DNA from: Pseudomonadota bacterium
GTDB lineage: Bacteria; Pseudomonadota; Alphaproteobacteria; Acetobacterales; Acetobacteraceae
Direction of reading: 5' to 3'
Assembly: GCA_023424475.1 (NCBI GenBank)
Contig: JAFADX010000005.1
Span: forward strand, 1 to 64,000
DNA length: 64,000 bases
Below are positions 42,614 to 50,999 of this stretch, one piece after another. The notes below the pieces were generated by a model. That model was not told the origin of the DNA. It saw only the letters and a list, made by a program, of their open reading frames with translations, and did no database searches. Numbering within the stretch: the first letter of the stretch is position 1; each line of letters opens with the position of its first letter. The position numbers and the translations under genes were made by a program.

Positions 42614-42637
42614 CGGCGCGGGGTCCGCGGAATGGCA

Positions 42638-42669
42638 AGGCCCCGCCGTGCGGCCGCGCGGCGGGGCCT
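42638..42669 (-). terminator. Hairpin after tatA
   Basis: AGGCCCCGCC (42638-42647) and GGCGGGGCCT (42660-42669) pair perfectly around a 12-base loop. In the minus direction the stem is followed by TTGCCATT. It lies 27 bases after the tatA stop, and also ahead of mtnB. Confidence 0.5.
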
Positions 42670-42695
42670 CGGCCGGAAGCCGATGGTCGGGACGG

Positions 42696-42959
42696 TCAGG
42701 CGGCGGGGCGGTTGCCGGCCTGCTCACCCTGGCTCGCCGTGGCCTGGCCCTGCTGCGGGCCGGGAATGTTGCCGGCCGGCGCCTGCGGGGTGGCCTGCGC
42801 CTCCATCGAGGCGTCGTTCTCGTCTTCCTTGATGTTCTGCTTGAAGGACTTGATGCCCTTCGCCAGGTCGCCCATGAGGCCGCTGATCTTGCCGCTGCCG
42901 AAGAGCAGCAGAATCACCAGCAGCACGACCATCCAGTGCCAGATGCTGAACGAACCCAT
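42696..42959 (-). CDS. tatA: Twin-arginine translocase subunit TatA
   Basis: This is an 87-residue protein from ATG 42959. A single hydrophobic helix ([20 protein letters not shown]) follows a short start MGSFSIWHW, with the FGxxK(I/L) hinge. An amphipathic helix reads [18 protein letters not shown], and the tail is polar and rich in Ala/Pro/Gln. TatA forms the Tat protein-export pore with TatB and TatC, which are not near. Several nearby exported proteins have RR-type signals. Confidence 0.9.
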   Translation of the reverse strand: MGSFSIWHWMVVLLVILLLFGSGKISGLMGDLAKGIKSFKQNIKEDENDASMEAQATPQAPAGNIPGPQQGQATASQGEQAGNRPAA

Positions 42960-43090
42960 TGTGGCGCCTCGATCCCGTTGTGGCCGCGCAAGGGGCGCGG
43001 CCGGCTCCGTCTGAACGGGGCGCAACCTAGTGTCCCGGGCGCGCCCATGCAAACCCACATGGGCCATCCGGCGCTTCGCCGCAACCGGTC

Positions 43091-43260
43091 TTGACGCCGG
43101 GGCCCACGGAAAGCATTTACCGCAATGATCCGGGCCCCTCTGGCGGCCGCCCGCCCCGTCGTGGCGAGGCGTCCGTGATGTCGGATCGCGTGGAAATCGC
43201 GCGATCCGGGCCCCTCTCCTGGCCACCGTCGGGTCGCGCCAGAGAGGAGGTGTTCGGGGA
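43091..43260 (+). promoter_or_regulatory. Possible promoter and long structured leader of the terC-like gene
   Basis: TTGACG (43091-43096) is a fair -35, with a weak -10-like CATTTA 17 bases later (43114-43119). The leader to ATG 43261 is about 135 bases and carries a direct repeat GATCCGGGCCCCTCT at 43127-43141 and 43204-43218. TerC genes are often under a manganese (yybP-ykoY) riboswitch, but I could not find its conserved core here. Confidence 0.35.
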
Positions 43261-44265
43261 ATGGAATTCTTTTCCGCTGAATGGCTCGGCAAGCCCCTCT
43301 GGATGTGGAAGGGCTTCCTGGCGGTCGTGCTGGTGCTGCTCGCCTTCGACCTCGGCGTGCTGAACCGCCGGGACAGGGAGATGGGGATCGCCCGGAGCCT
43401 GTGGCTCTCGGCCTTCTACATCGGCTTCGCGATGCTCTACGGCGCCGGGATCTGGTGGGCGCACGAGGCCGGGCAGCTCCCGACCAGCGACGGGGTCCAT
43501 GCCGGCGTCGCCTATTTCACCGGCTTCTTCATCGAGAAGGCGCTGTCCATCGACAACGTCTTCGTCATCAGCCTGATCTTCACCTATTTCGCGATCCCGC
43601 GCGCCTACCAGTACCGGGCTCTCGTCTGGGGCATCATCGGCGTGATCGTGCTGCGCGGGCTGATGATCGGCGCCGGCGCGGCGCTGGTGCAGCAGTATTC
43701 CTGGGTCCTCTACGTCTTCGGCGCCTTCCTGATCGCGACCGGCATCAAGATGCTGGTGGTGCCCGAGGGCGAGCAGGACATCGCGCAGAACCCGCTGGTG
43801 AGAGTCATGCGCCGGCACATGCGCGTCAGCGACCGGCTGCACGGCCAGAGGTTCTTCATCCGCGAGCCCGACGCGAAGACCGGCCGGATGGTGCGCGCCG
43901 CGACGCCGCTGTTCCTCGCCCTGGTGGTGATCAACATCGCCGACCTGGTCTTCGCGGTGGACAGCGTGCCGGCGATCTTCGCCATCACGACGGATACCTT
44001 CATCGTCTACACGGCGAACATCATGGCGATCCTCGGCCTGCGCGCGCTCTACTTCGCGCTGGCGGCCATGGTGCACCGGTTCCACTACCTGAAGTATGCG
44101 CTGGCGCTGGTCCTGGTGTTCATCGGCGCGAAGATCTTCTGGAACCAGATCGTGGGGAAGGTGGACCCGGCCATCTCGCTCGGCGTGACGCTGGCGACGA
44201 TCGCGGGCGGGATCGGCTGGTCGATGTGGAAGACCCGCAAGGATACGCCGATCGCCGCGCGGTGA
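43261..44265 (+). CDS. TerC/Alx family integral membrane protein
   Basis: This is a 334-residue protein from ATG 43261, preceded by GAGGAGG. About nine hydrophobic helices are present. Family blocks are [39 protein letters not shown] and [20 protein letters not shown], with the metal-site acid-rich 'DN' and 'D-S-VPA' patterns. Alx-type TerC proteins export Mn2+ and help membrane proteins metallate. It is probably transcribed alone from the leader at 43091-43260. Confidence 0.9.
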   Translation: MEFFSAEWLGKPLWMWKGFLAVVLVLLAFDLGVLNRRDREMGIARSLWLSAFYIGFAMLYGAGIWWAHEAGQLPTSDGVHAGVAYFTGFFIEKALSIDNVFVISLIFTYFAIPRAYQYRALVWGIIGVIVLRGLMIGAGAALVQQYSWVLYVFGAFLIATGIKMLVVPEGEQDIAQNPLVRVMRRHMRVSDRLHGQRFFIREPDAKTGRMVRAATPLFLALVVINIADLVFAVDSVPAIFAITTDTFIVYTANIMAILGLRALYFALAAMVHRFHYLKYALALVLVFIGAKIFWNQIVGKVDPAISLGVTLATIAGGIGWSMWKTRKDTPIAAR

Positions 44266-44267
44266 AC

Positions 44268-44316
44268 GGGCCGCCGGAGGGGCTCCGCCCTGGATCCGGC
44301 AAAGGCCGGGCGGCCC
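44268..44316 (+). terminator. Possible terminator after the terC-like gene
   Basis: GGGCCGCC (44268-44275) pairs with GGCGGCCC (44309-44316) at the base of a larger GC-rich fold, starting three bases after the stop. It is followed by TTGTC. The long loop makes this a weak candidate. Confidence 0.35.
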
Positions 44317-44406
44317 TTGTCAACCATGACCCGGTTCCGTGCGCCACGCGCCGGATCAACGCCCGGACCCGCCCTTGCCCGCGAAGGAGCGGCGCCCCTC
44401 TCGGCC

Positions 44407-46605
44407 CTATGCCGCCCGCGGTGCCCTCAGCCGCCGCACCTGGCCGCCCGTGCTGTCCGCCGGCGGCGGTTCCCCGGTGAAGACCCGTTCCATCTCCGAC
44501 ATGCGCCAGGCCGCTTCCTCGGGCAGTGCGCCGGTCGCCTCGACAACGGCGCGCAGCGCCTTCAACGCCTCGGCGCGCAGGGCGGGATCCTCCGGCAGCA
44601 GTTCCGGCAGGGTCTCGACGGCGCGCACGTCGTCGATCAGCAGCATGAAGAACTGCTGGCGCACGATGCGCTTGAACTCCTCCAGCGGCAGCCTGTCCCG
44701 TCCCACCGTCTCACGCAGGCGGCGGATGACCGCGAAGGACCGCTCGTCCGCCGTGCCGACCGGCAGGCGGACCCAGATCAGGGCGCGGATCAGCGCCTCC
44801 TGGAGCCCGCCCTCGCTCATCCCGGCACGCAGCCTCTCCACGGCCATCCGGACGAAGGCGCGCTGCTCCGGCCCCTCGGTGGGCTGCTGGCGCGGCGGCG
44901 CCGAGGCCGCGGCGACGCCCGTCATGGCCTGCACGAGCGGCGAGGCATAGATCTCGCGGAAGAGCCGCTCGCTCAGCGCATCGCGCTGCTGTCCGAAATC
45001 CCTGAGCATGCGCGTCACGACGTCGGAAACCTGACGCTCCGCCATGCGGCCGGGATTGTCCTCCGTCACCGGCGTCCGCCGGGCACGGATCATCTCGGCC
45101 GCCGCGCCGACCCAGGCCATGGCGGGGTTGCGATCGGAAAACAGCGTGTAGGACAGGCGCGACGGGTGGAACTGCTCGAGCGCCCAGGCGACGGGCGGCG
45201 CCGCCATCGCGCGCACCGCCGGCTGCACGAACTGCCGGTAGAGCGCGAGATTGGCCTCCGAGACGCGGCGCGCCGCGGCGAAGCGCCTCTCGTCCTCGGG
45301 CGACGTGCCGCCATGCTTGTCGAGGTCGGGGAAATCGCGCGCCTCGAAGGAGACGACCCAGTCGCCCGGCACCAGCGCGCCGCCGACCATGCCCTCGCGC
45401 GGCTTCAGGTCGGCCTCGTAGAGCCCGGGCGGCAGCACGTCGATCATGTCCATGTTGGAGGCGAACTCGGCGTGCTCCTTCCGGGCCACGCCGCCCGAGA
45501 CGAAGATGCCGAGATGCCCGATGCTGCCATGCACCGAATAGACGATCGTCTTGCCGCGGGTGCGCAGCGCTTCGAGGGTGCCGTAGGCGTCCCTGATCCA
45601 GGACAGCGCCTGGGCCGGCGGCGTGATCTCGTCGCCCTCCGAGCAGAACACCACGATGGGGGATTCGATCGCGCGCAGGTCGACATGCGTACCGTCGGAG
45701 AAGGTCAGCTCGCCGGTCGCGAGCCGGTTGCCGATGAACAGCTCGTCGACGATGAACTGCATTTCCTCGGCATTGAGGCGCACATGCCCGCCCCACCACT
45801 TCTCGAAGCCGAGATAGCGATCGGCCGCCTTGTCCACCTCGGACCAGACGTCGTACTGCTTGGTCCACAACGTATTGGCGGGATTGCCGCTCTCGAAGTT
45901 GGTGACGAGCCAGGCGCCGTCGAACTTGCCGCCGCCGATGTCGCCGGTCAGCGCCGTCATCCACGACCCGCCCAGCAGGCCGCCGAGGTAGCGCATCGGC
46001 GCTCGGCCCTGCACGCCGGCCCAGTAGGACACCGGCGCACCGGCGACCAGCAGGGGGCCGAAGGCCTCAGGCCGGATCGCGGCCGCCATCAGCAGCGCCC
46101 AGCCGGCCTGGCAGTTGCCGATCGCCACCGGCCTGCCGTCGGCCCCGGCATGCAGGCGGCCGACCTCCTCGGCGAAGGCGACGATGGCGCGGACCACGTC
46201 CTCGATGGTCTGGCCCGGCTCCGGGTCCGGGCGGAAGCCGACGAAATAGCAGGGATGGCCGGCATGGATCGCGACGCCGATCTCGCTGTCCGCCTTGAAG
46301 CCGCCGATGCCCGGACCGTGGCCGGCGCGCGGGTCGATGACGATGAAGGGCCGGTTCAGCGGATCGGTCGGCGGCGCGCCCTCGGGCGGGGTGATGCGCG
46401 CGAGCCAGTAGTTGACCGGCCGGGGCAGGTTGCGCCCGTCCATCACGAGGTCGAAGCCGAAGGTCAGCACGTTCCGCATCGGGTCGTGCTCGGCGGCGAG
46501 CATCGCATTGCCGCGCTGCCGCAGCACGTCGAGGAACATGACGGAACGCTGCCAGGCGTCCACACCGTAGGCGGCCCAAGGCATCAGGGACAGATCGGCG
46601 GACAT
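44407..46605 (-). CDS. DUF3141 protein, PhaC-like alpha/beta hydrolase
   Basis: This is a 732-residue protein from ATG 46605. The front 330 residues carry an alpha/beta-hydrolase core with RPFIVIDPRAGHGPGIGGFK, the nucleophile box AIGNCQAGWALLMAAAI (Cys165) and the acid loop PIVVFCSEGDEITPP. A distant His lies in VYSVHGSIGHLGIFVSGGV. The cysteine nucleophile is the mark of PHA synthase-like enzymes. The rest is helical and unique to DUF3141. The family is annotated in many alphaproteobacteria without a tested reaction; a role in polymer or hydroxyacyl metabolism is inferred. Confidence 0.85.
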   Translation of the reverse strand: MSADLSLMPWAAYGVDAWQRSVMFLDVLRQRGNAMLAAEHDPMRNVLTFGFDLVMDGRNLPRPVNYWLARITPPEGAPPTDPLNRPFIVIDPRAGHGPGIGGFKADSEIGVAIHAGHPCYFVGFRPDPEPGQTIEDVVRAIVAFAEEVGRLHAGADGRPVAIGNCQAGWALLMAAAIRPEAFGPLLVAGAPVSYWAGVQGRAPMRYLGGLLGGSWMTALTGDIGGGKFDGAWLVTNFESGNPANTLWTKQYDVWSEVDKAADRYLGFEKWWGGHVRLNAEEMQFIVDELFIGNRLATGELTFSDGTHVDLRAIESPIVVFCSEGDEITPPAQALSWIRDAYGTLEALRTRGKTIVYSVHGSIGHLGIFVSGGVARKEHAEFASNMDMIDVLPPGLYEADLKPREGMVGGALVPGDWVVSFEARDFPDLDKHGGTSPEDERRFAAARRVSEANLALYRQFVQPAVRAMAAPPVAWALEQFHPSRLSYTLFSDRNPAMAWVGAAAEMIRARRTPVTEDNPGRMAERQVSDVVTRMLRDFGQQRDALSERLFREIYASPLVQAMTGVAAASAPPRQQPTEGPEQRAFVRMAVERLRAGMSEGGLQEALIRALIWVRLPVGTADERSFAVIRRLRETVGRDRLPLEEFKRIVRQQFFMLLIDDVRAVETLPELLPEDPALRAEALKALRAVVEATGALPEEAAWRMSEMERVFTGEPPPADSTGGQVRRLRAPRAA

Positions 46606-46769
46606 GGGGGGATCTCCGCGAGGGGGTTCGTGACCGGGGCCAGTCCTGCACGCATGGACGCGGATCTCCCGCAACCCATGCGCACGCGCGCGGCGCGCCT
46701 TGCGCCGCGCAAGGCCCTCTTAACGCCCCTCGGGGTGTGCGGTCGCCTTGATCCTACGCAAACCCGCCT

Positions 46770-47747
46770 TCAATTCTCCGGGCGCAGGCCAAGGCGGCGG
46801 ATCAGTCCGCCCCAGCGGCGGATGTCGCTCGCCTGCAGCGCGCGGAAGGTATCGGGATCGCTGCCGACGACCACGAAGCCGGCGGTTTCCAGCGCGCGGC
46901 GCTGCTCGGGCACCGCCAGGGCCGCCTGCGTCTCGGCCGAAACCCGCGCGATGCGGTCGGCGGGCATCCCCGCCGGGGCGAAGAGGCCGATCCAAGCCAC
47001 CGCCGGTTCCGCATTCACCCCGGATTCCCGCATGGTCGGCACCTCGGGGATGGCGGCGAAGCGTTCGGCGCTGGTGACCGCCAGCGCGCGGACCTTGCCG
47101 TCCCGCACCTGGCCCAGGACGCCGCCGGTGGCCGCGAAGAAGGCCTGGATGCGTCCCGCCACCAGGTCGAGCACCGCCTGGCCGACGCTGCGATAGGGAA
47201 CGTGCACCGCCTCGAAGCCCTGGGTGGCGGCGAGGTCCTCCATGACCAGGTGCGACAGGGTGCCGGGGCCGGTCGAGGCATAGGAGATCTTCCCCGGGTT
47301 GGCCTTGGCATAGGCCACGAACTCGGCGGCCGTCGTCGCCGGCACCGAGGGATGCACCACCAGCACGAAGGGCAGCCGCGCCAGCAGCGACACGGGCGCG
47401 AGGTCGGTGGCGGGATCGTAGCCGAGGCTGGGGTTGAGGATCTTCGCCGTGCTGCCCGGCCCGCCGATGGTCACGCCGAAGGTGTGGCCGTCGGTGGCAT
47501 GGGCGATCGCATCGGTGCCGATGTTGCCGCCGCCGCCGGCACGGTTGTCCACCACGACCGGCTGGCCGAGCACCTGCTGCAGGTGCGGCGCGATCGTCCG
47601 GGCGGCGAGATCGGGGGTCGAACCGCCCGGGAAGGCGACGATGACGCGCACGGGGCGGTCCGGCCAGCCTGGCTGCGCGCGGGCGGCGCCCGGCAGCAGG
47701 GACAGGGCAGGCAGCGCGGCCCCGAGGGCACGGCGGGTCAGGCTCAT
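46770..47747 (-). CDS. Bug/TctC-type substrate receptor
   Basis: This is a 325-residue protein from ATG 47747 with signal peptide MSLTRRALGAALPALSLLPG to ARAQ. Bug marks are WPDRPVRVIVAFPGGSTPDL, VVVDNRAGGGGNIGTDAIAH, YASTGPGTLSHLVMEDLAAT and HVPYRSVGQAVLDLVAGRIQ. No TctA/TctB genes are near, so its membrane partners must be elsewhere. It is not coupled to a catabolic gene. Confidence 0.92.
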   Translation of the reverse strand: MSLTRRALGAALPALSLLPGAARAQPGWPDRPVRVIVAFPGGSTPDLAARTIAPHLQQVLGQPVVVDNRAGGGGNIGTDAIAHATDGHTFGVTIGGPGSTAKILNPSLGYDPATDLAPVSLLARLPFVLVVHPSVPATTAAEFVAYAKANPGKISYASTGPGTLSHLVMEDLAATQGFEAVHVPYRSVGQAVLDLVAGRIQAFFAATGGVLGQVRDGKVRALAVTSAERFAAIPEVPTMRESGVNAEPAVAWIGLFAPAGMPADRIARVSAETQAALAVPEQRRALETAGFVVVGSDPDTFRALQASDIRRWGGLIRRLGLRPEN

Positions 47748-47833
47748 CGCGTATTCTCCCCGAAGGCAGCGAGTCGCCGCGGGTTGCAGCATGGCCCCGG
47801 CCTTGGGGCAAGCGCCGATCCGCCGGGCGCGGG

Positions 47834-48334
47834 CTACCGTGCCTCGGCGACCAGCCGGCCGCCGTGGATGAAGCCGTAGGTCGGGTAGGTGGTGCGGCCG
47901 AAATCGTCGATCGGCGGATACCAGACCCGCACCAGGGACCAGTCATTGGCCGCCGAGACATCCCGCACCGGCTGGTCGCGCGCGATGCGCCCGCGGTTCC
48001 GCCCCGATGCCCAGTTGGCGTGGTCCACGCGGATCTCCCGCGAGGAGACCACGCGCGTCACGACCGAAAGATGGCCGGTGCGGTTGCGGCTGGTGCGCAT
48101 GAAGACCAGCACGGACCCGACGCGGGGCGAGCGCGAGCGGTCGTAGCGGCCCGAGACGGCCGCCGCGGCCCACCACTGCCAGGCATCCCCCTGCAGGCCG
48201 ATGCCCGAGCGGGCGCGGGCATAGGGCACGCAGGACAGCGAGCCCGAGGCATAGCCCGGCACCCCGCTGCGCGGCCCGGTTGATCCGCAGGCCGCCACCA
48301 AGAGCGCGGCCAGTATCGCGATCACGCGAAGCAT
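47834..48334 (-). CDS. CHAP-domain lipoprotein (putative peptidoglycan amidase/endopeptidase)
   Basis: This is a 166-residue protein with a lipobox (LVAAC, Cys16). The CHAP domain has the nucleophile Cys35 in LSCVPYARARSG, a WQWW turn, VLVFMRTS and His88 in TGHLSVVTRVV, with HANWASG later. CHAP enzymes cut peptide or amide bonds in peptidoglycan or glutathionylspermidine. Related short CHAP lipoproteins are common in Acetobacteraceae. The outer-membrane or periplasmic location is inferred from the lipobox. Confidence 0.82.
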   Translation of the reverse strand: MLRVIAILAALLVAACGSTGPRSGVPGYASGSLSCVPYARARSGIGLQGDAWQWWAAAAVSGRYDRSRSPRVGSVLVFMRTSRNRTGHLSVVTRVVSSREIRVDHANWASGRNRGRIARDQPVRDVSAANDWSLVRVWYPPIDDFGRTTYPTYGFIHGGRLVAEAR

Positions 48335-48416
48335 GATCCCGAACCCCCTGATTCCCCTGGATTCAATCTAGGGTGACTCGAAGGGAAAGGGGAGTATTTC
48401 GAGAGAGAAAAGGGAA

Positions 48417-48541
48417 CGGGGGAGGAGAACCTCCCCCGAGCCCCTCCCTTCTTTGGTTCCTTGGCGCCGGCCGCGGAGGTCGGCCGCCAGGTTCCAACGA
48501 AGGTTGAGGGGGGTTCGGGGGGAGAAGTTCCCTTCTCCCCC
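48417..48541. terminator. Two perfect hairpins in one intergenic region
   Basis: CGGGGGAGG (48417-48425) pairs with CCTCCCCCG (48430-48438) around AGAA. GGGGGAGAAG (48518-48527) pairs with CTTCTCCCCC (48532-48541) around TTCC. They lie between the CHAP gene start (48334, minus) and the DUF35 gene stop (48552, minus). The right one is ten bases after the DUF35 gene and is a likely terminator for the thiolase operon; neither has a T-run. Confidence 0.5.
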
Positions 48542-48551
48542 GACTTCTTCT

Positions 48552-48950
48552 TCAGACGGGCGTGAACATCGGCACCGGCGCGCCGCCCTCTTCGGTCGGC
48601 TTGAACACGACCTTCACCTTCTGCCCGACCTTCAACGCGTCGAGGTCACAGTCCACGATGTTCGTGAACATGCGGGGCCCCTCGTCGAGCTCGACATAGG
48701 CGAGCGCGTGCGGCTCCTTCGAGCGCATCACCGTGAACGTGTAGATCGTGCCCGTCCCCTTCGCCTCGACCAGCTCGACATTGCCCGAGAGGGTGAAGGG
48801 GGAGCAGCCGCGGGGATACCAGAAGTGCTTCCCGGTATCCTTGCATCTGCCGATCATGAACCTGCCGGCGCGCGCCGCGTCCCAGAACGGCTTGGTGGTG
48901 GGGTCTTCCTTCGGCGCCGGGATGGCGCGGTTGGCGGACATCGTCGCCAT
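48552..48950 (-). CDS. DUF35/OB-fold partner of a thiolase-like protein
   Basis: This is a 132-residue protein. ATG 48950 is chosen because GGGAG precedes it at good spacing within the end of the thiolase gene; GTG 48959 is an alternative. An N-terminal part that normally holds a zinc ribbon reads RCKDTGKHFWYPRGCSP and lacks the standard four cysteines. An OB-fold follows (GTIYTFTVMRSKEPHALAYV, VGQKVKVVFKP). In the family this protein forms a complex with a thiolase-type enzyme that acts on acyl-CoA; the pair here matches that layout. Confidence 0.88.
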   Translation of the reverse strand: MATMSANRAIPAPKEDPTTKPFWDAARAGRFMIGRCKDTGKHFWYPRGCSPFTLSGNVELVEAKGTGTIYTFTVMRSKEPHALAYVELDEGPRMFTNIVDCDLDALKVGQKVKVVFKPTEEGGAPVPMFTPV

Positions 48951-48955
48951 GGTGA

Positions 48956-50128
48956 TCACTCCCGCTCCATGATGAGGGTGGCTGCGCCGTGCCGGTGGCC
49001 GAGCAGGCCGCCGATGCCGTTGGCCAGAGCCAGCTTGCAGCCGGGCACCTGCACCTTGGCATGGGCCTCGCCGCGGAGCTGGCGCACCGCCTCGATGACC
49101 TTGGTCATGCCGCCGCGGTTCGCCGGGTGGTTGTTGCAGAGCCCGCCGCCATCGGTGTTGAAGGGCAGCTTGCCGACGCCCGAGATCAGGTTGCCGTCGG
49201 CGACGAAGGCGCCGCCCTTGCCCTTCTCGGCGAAGCCCAGATCCTCGATCTGCATCAGCACCGTGATGGTGAAGCTGTCGTAGATCGACGCATACTGGAT
49301 GTCCTTCGGCGTCACCTTGGCCTCGGCGAAGGCCGCGGCACCGGACTGGCGCGCCGCGGAATAGGTCAGGTCAACCTGGCCGCCGGCCTGGTTCTTGGTC
49401 GCTTCGGCGCAGCCGAGCACCTTCACCAGCGGACGCTTGAGGGACTTCGCGATCTCCGGCCGCGCCACGATCAGCGCGCCGCCGCCATCCGAGATGACGC
49501 AGCAGTCGAGCCGGTGCAGCGGATCCGCCACCATCGGCGAGTTCACCACGTCCTCGACCGTCACGACCTTCGGCAGCATGGCGTGCGGGTTGTGCTGCGC
49601 ATGCTGGGAGGCGGCGACCTTGATCCAGGCGAGTTGCTCGGAGGTGGTGCCGTATTCGTGCATGTGGCGCCTGGCGACCATCGCGTAGGAGGTCACCACG
49701 GTGCGCGCCATCGGGATCTCGAACGGATCGTCCGGGATGTTCGGCGCCCAGGAGCGCGGCACCGTGCCGGTTGCCATGCCCTCGGCGCGCGGACGGCCGG
49801 CGAGCGTGATCAGCGCGACGTTGCAGCGGCCTTCCCTGATCGCCTGCGCGGCATGGCCGACATGCATGACATAGGAACAGCCGCCCATGTCGGTGCTGTC
49901 GACATGGCGGAGCTTCGTCAGCCCCATGTAGTCCGCCATGTTGATCGGGCCGAGGCCCGGGGCGGCGGAGGTGCAGAAGAAGCCGTCCACGTCGTCCTTG
50001 GACAGGCCCGCATCCTGCAGGGCGCCATAGGCGACCTCCGCATGCAGCTGGGCGACGGACTGGCCCTCGGCCTTGCGCGTCGGGTGCTCGAAGGCCCCGA
50101 CGATATAGGCTGCGCCGTTGATGCTCAT
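48956..50128 (-). CDS. Thiolase-superfamily protein (SCP2-thiolase type)
   Basis: This is a 390-residue protein. Family marks are AYIVGAFEHPTRKAEGQSV, DMGGCSYVMHVGHAAQAI (with the nucleophile-position Cys), FNTDGGGLCNNHPANRGGMT (His and Asn site) and the end GIGGLLGHRHGAATLIMER. The C-terminal HG pattern is normal, while the second catalytic Cys of biosynthetic thiolases is missing. It works with the DUF35 protein encoded immediately downstream. Reactions in this class include acyl-CoA thiolysis and retro-aldol cleavage; the acyl chain is not known. Confidence 0.9.
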   Translation of the reverse strand: MSINGAAYIVGAFEHPTRKAEGQSVAQLHAEVAYGALQDAGLSKDDVDGFFCTSAAPGLGPINMADYMGLTKLRHVDSTDMGGCSYVMHVGHAAQAIREGRCNVALITLAGRPRAEGMATGTVPRSWAPNIPDDPFEIPMARTVVTSYAMVARRHMHEYGTTSEQLAWIKVAASQHAQHNPHAMLPKVVTVEDVVNSPMVADPLHRLDCCVISDGGGALIVARPEIAKSLKRPLVKVLGCAEATKNQAGGQVDLTYSAARQSGAAAFAEAKVTPKDIQYASIYDSFTITVLMQIEDLGFAEKGKGGAFVADGNLISGVGKLPFNTDGGGLCNNHPANRGGMTKVIEAVRQLRGEAHAKVQVPGCKLALANGIGGLLGHRHGAATLIMERE

Positions 50129-50246
50129 GGCGGGGGCGGTTCCTCCTGCTGGTTCGGACGGCCGGCAGGGAAGCAGCGTCGGCCCGGCCTGTCGAGGGGC
50201 GGGCCGGCATGGCTGCCGTGAGGACGTGCATCGGGGGCAAAAGGAT

Positions 50247-50285
50247 CCCGCCGGGGTCGAGGCGGGATTGCCTCGCCCCGGCGGG
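50247..50285 (-). terminator. Strong terminator after the metalloprotease gene
   Basis: CCCGCCGGGG (50247-50256) pairs with CCCCGGCGGG (50276-50285), and inside it CGAGGC (50258-50263) pairs with GCCTCG (50270-50275) around GGGATT. In the minus direction the stem is followed by ATCCTTTTG. It lies 26 bases after the M35-like gene stop. Confidence 0.65.
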
Positions 50286-50311
50286 GCTTCACTGCCTGCT
50301 GGGGGGCATTG

Positions 50312-50929
50312 TCAGCGCGGCAGGAACTCGGCGAAGTATTCGTAGCTGTCGGCGTTCATCTGGGCGGCCCGGGGGTCGTCCTTGGCCAGGGCCTCGACGC
50401 CGCGCGGCTGGTAGGCATGGTCCCGGGTGCCGAGGGCGAGATGGCTCATCTCGTGCACCACGATGCCGCCCTGGCTGTCCTGGCCGGCGCGGCCGGCGCG
50501 GAAGAAGGCCGGGCAGAAGCCCATCGTCTCCCGCCCCGCGCCGCCCCAGCGGACATAGGCGAACATGCCGCTGCGGCAGGCATCGGCGCGGTTGCATTCG
50601 AAGACGAGGCGCGGCTCGCGCTCCTCCAGCCCCGCCGAGATGGCGCGGAAGTTCTTGGCCACCGCCCCGGCCGGGTTGGAGCCGAAGAACCGGGCGAGGT
50701 GCGGCCGGACACCCCTGGACTCGAAGGTCAGTGCGGCAATCGAGGCATTGGCCATCTGCCGGGCATCGGCGAAGGCACGGCGGATGACGGTGCGCTGGGC
50801 GCCGGTGCAGGCGCCGTTGGCGTTGGCGGCTTCGCCGTCCCAGCCCTTCACGCCCTGGGCCGAAGCCTGCAGCGGCGCGAGGGTCAGCGCGGCAAGGGCG
50901 AAGGCGGTCGCGGCGAGGGTCTTGCGCAT
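50312..50929 (-). CDS. Secreted M35-like (aspzincin) metalloprotease
   Basis: This is a 205-residue protein from ATG 50929 with a signal peptide (MRKTLAATAFALAALTLAPL to ASAQ). The zinc motif HEMSH is at 159-163, followed by GTRDHAY (167-173), whose Asp is the third ligand in deuterolysin/peptidyl-Lys metallopeptidases. Four cysteines (41, 112, 118, 139) could form two disulfides. The fold is about the size of a single M35 catalytic domain. The substrate is unknown. It is placed behind a strong terminator and has no operon partners. Confidence 0.82.
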   Translation of the reverse strand: MRKTLAATAFALAALTLAPLQASAQGVKGWDGEAANANGACTGAQRTVIRRAFADARQMANASIAALTFESRGVRPHLARFFGSNPAGAVAKNFRAISAGLEEREPRLVFECNRADACRSGMFAYVRWGGAGRETMGFCPAFFRAGRAGQDSQGGIVVHEMSHLALGTRDHAYQPRGVEALAKDDPRAAQMNADSYEYFAEFLPR

Positions 50930-50999
50930 CTCGGTCTGCCTTCCTCTCGGGTGGCAGGCAGACCATGCCGCACCGGAGCCGGCCCGGCGCTGAAACGGT

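Noticed and set aside
43091..43260. yybP-ykoY manganese riboswitch
   Set aside because: The leader length and gene fit, but the conserved purine-rich loops were not found by eye, so it is reported only as an unusual leader.
44317..47196. A 959-codon open frame on the plus strand
   Set aside because: It is antisense to the DUF3141 gene, whose protein has clear motifs. The plus frame has the composition of a GC shadow.
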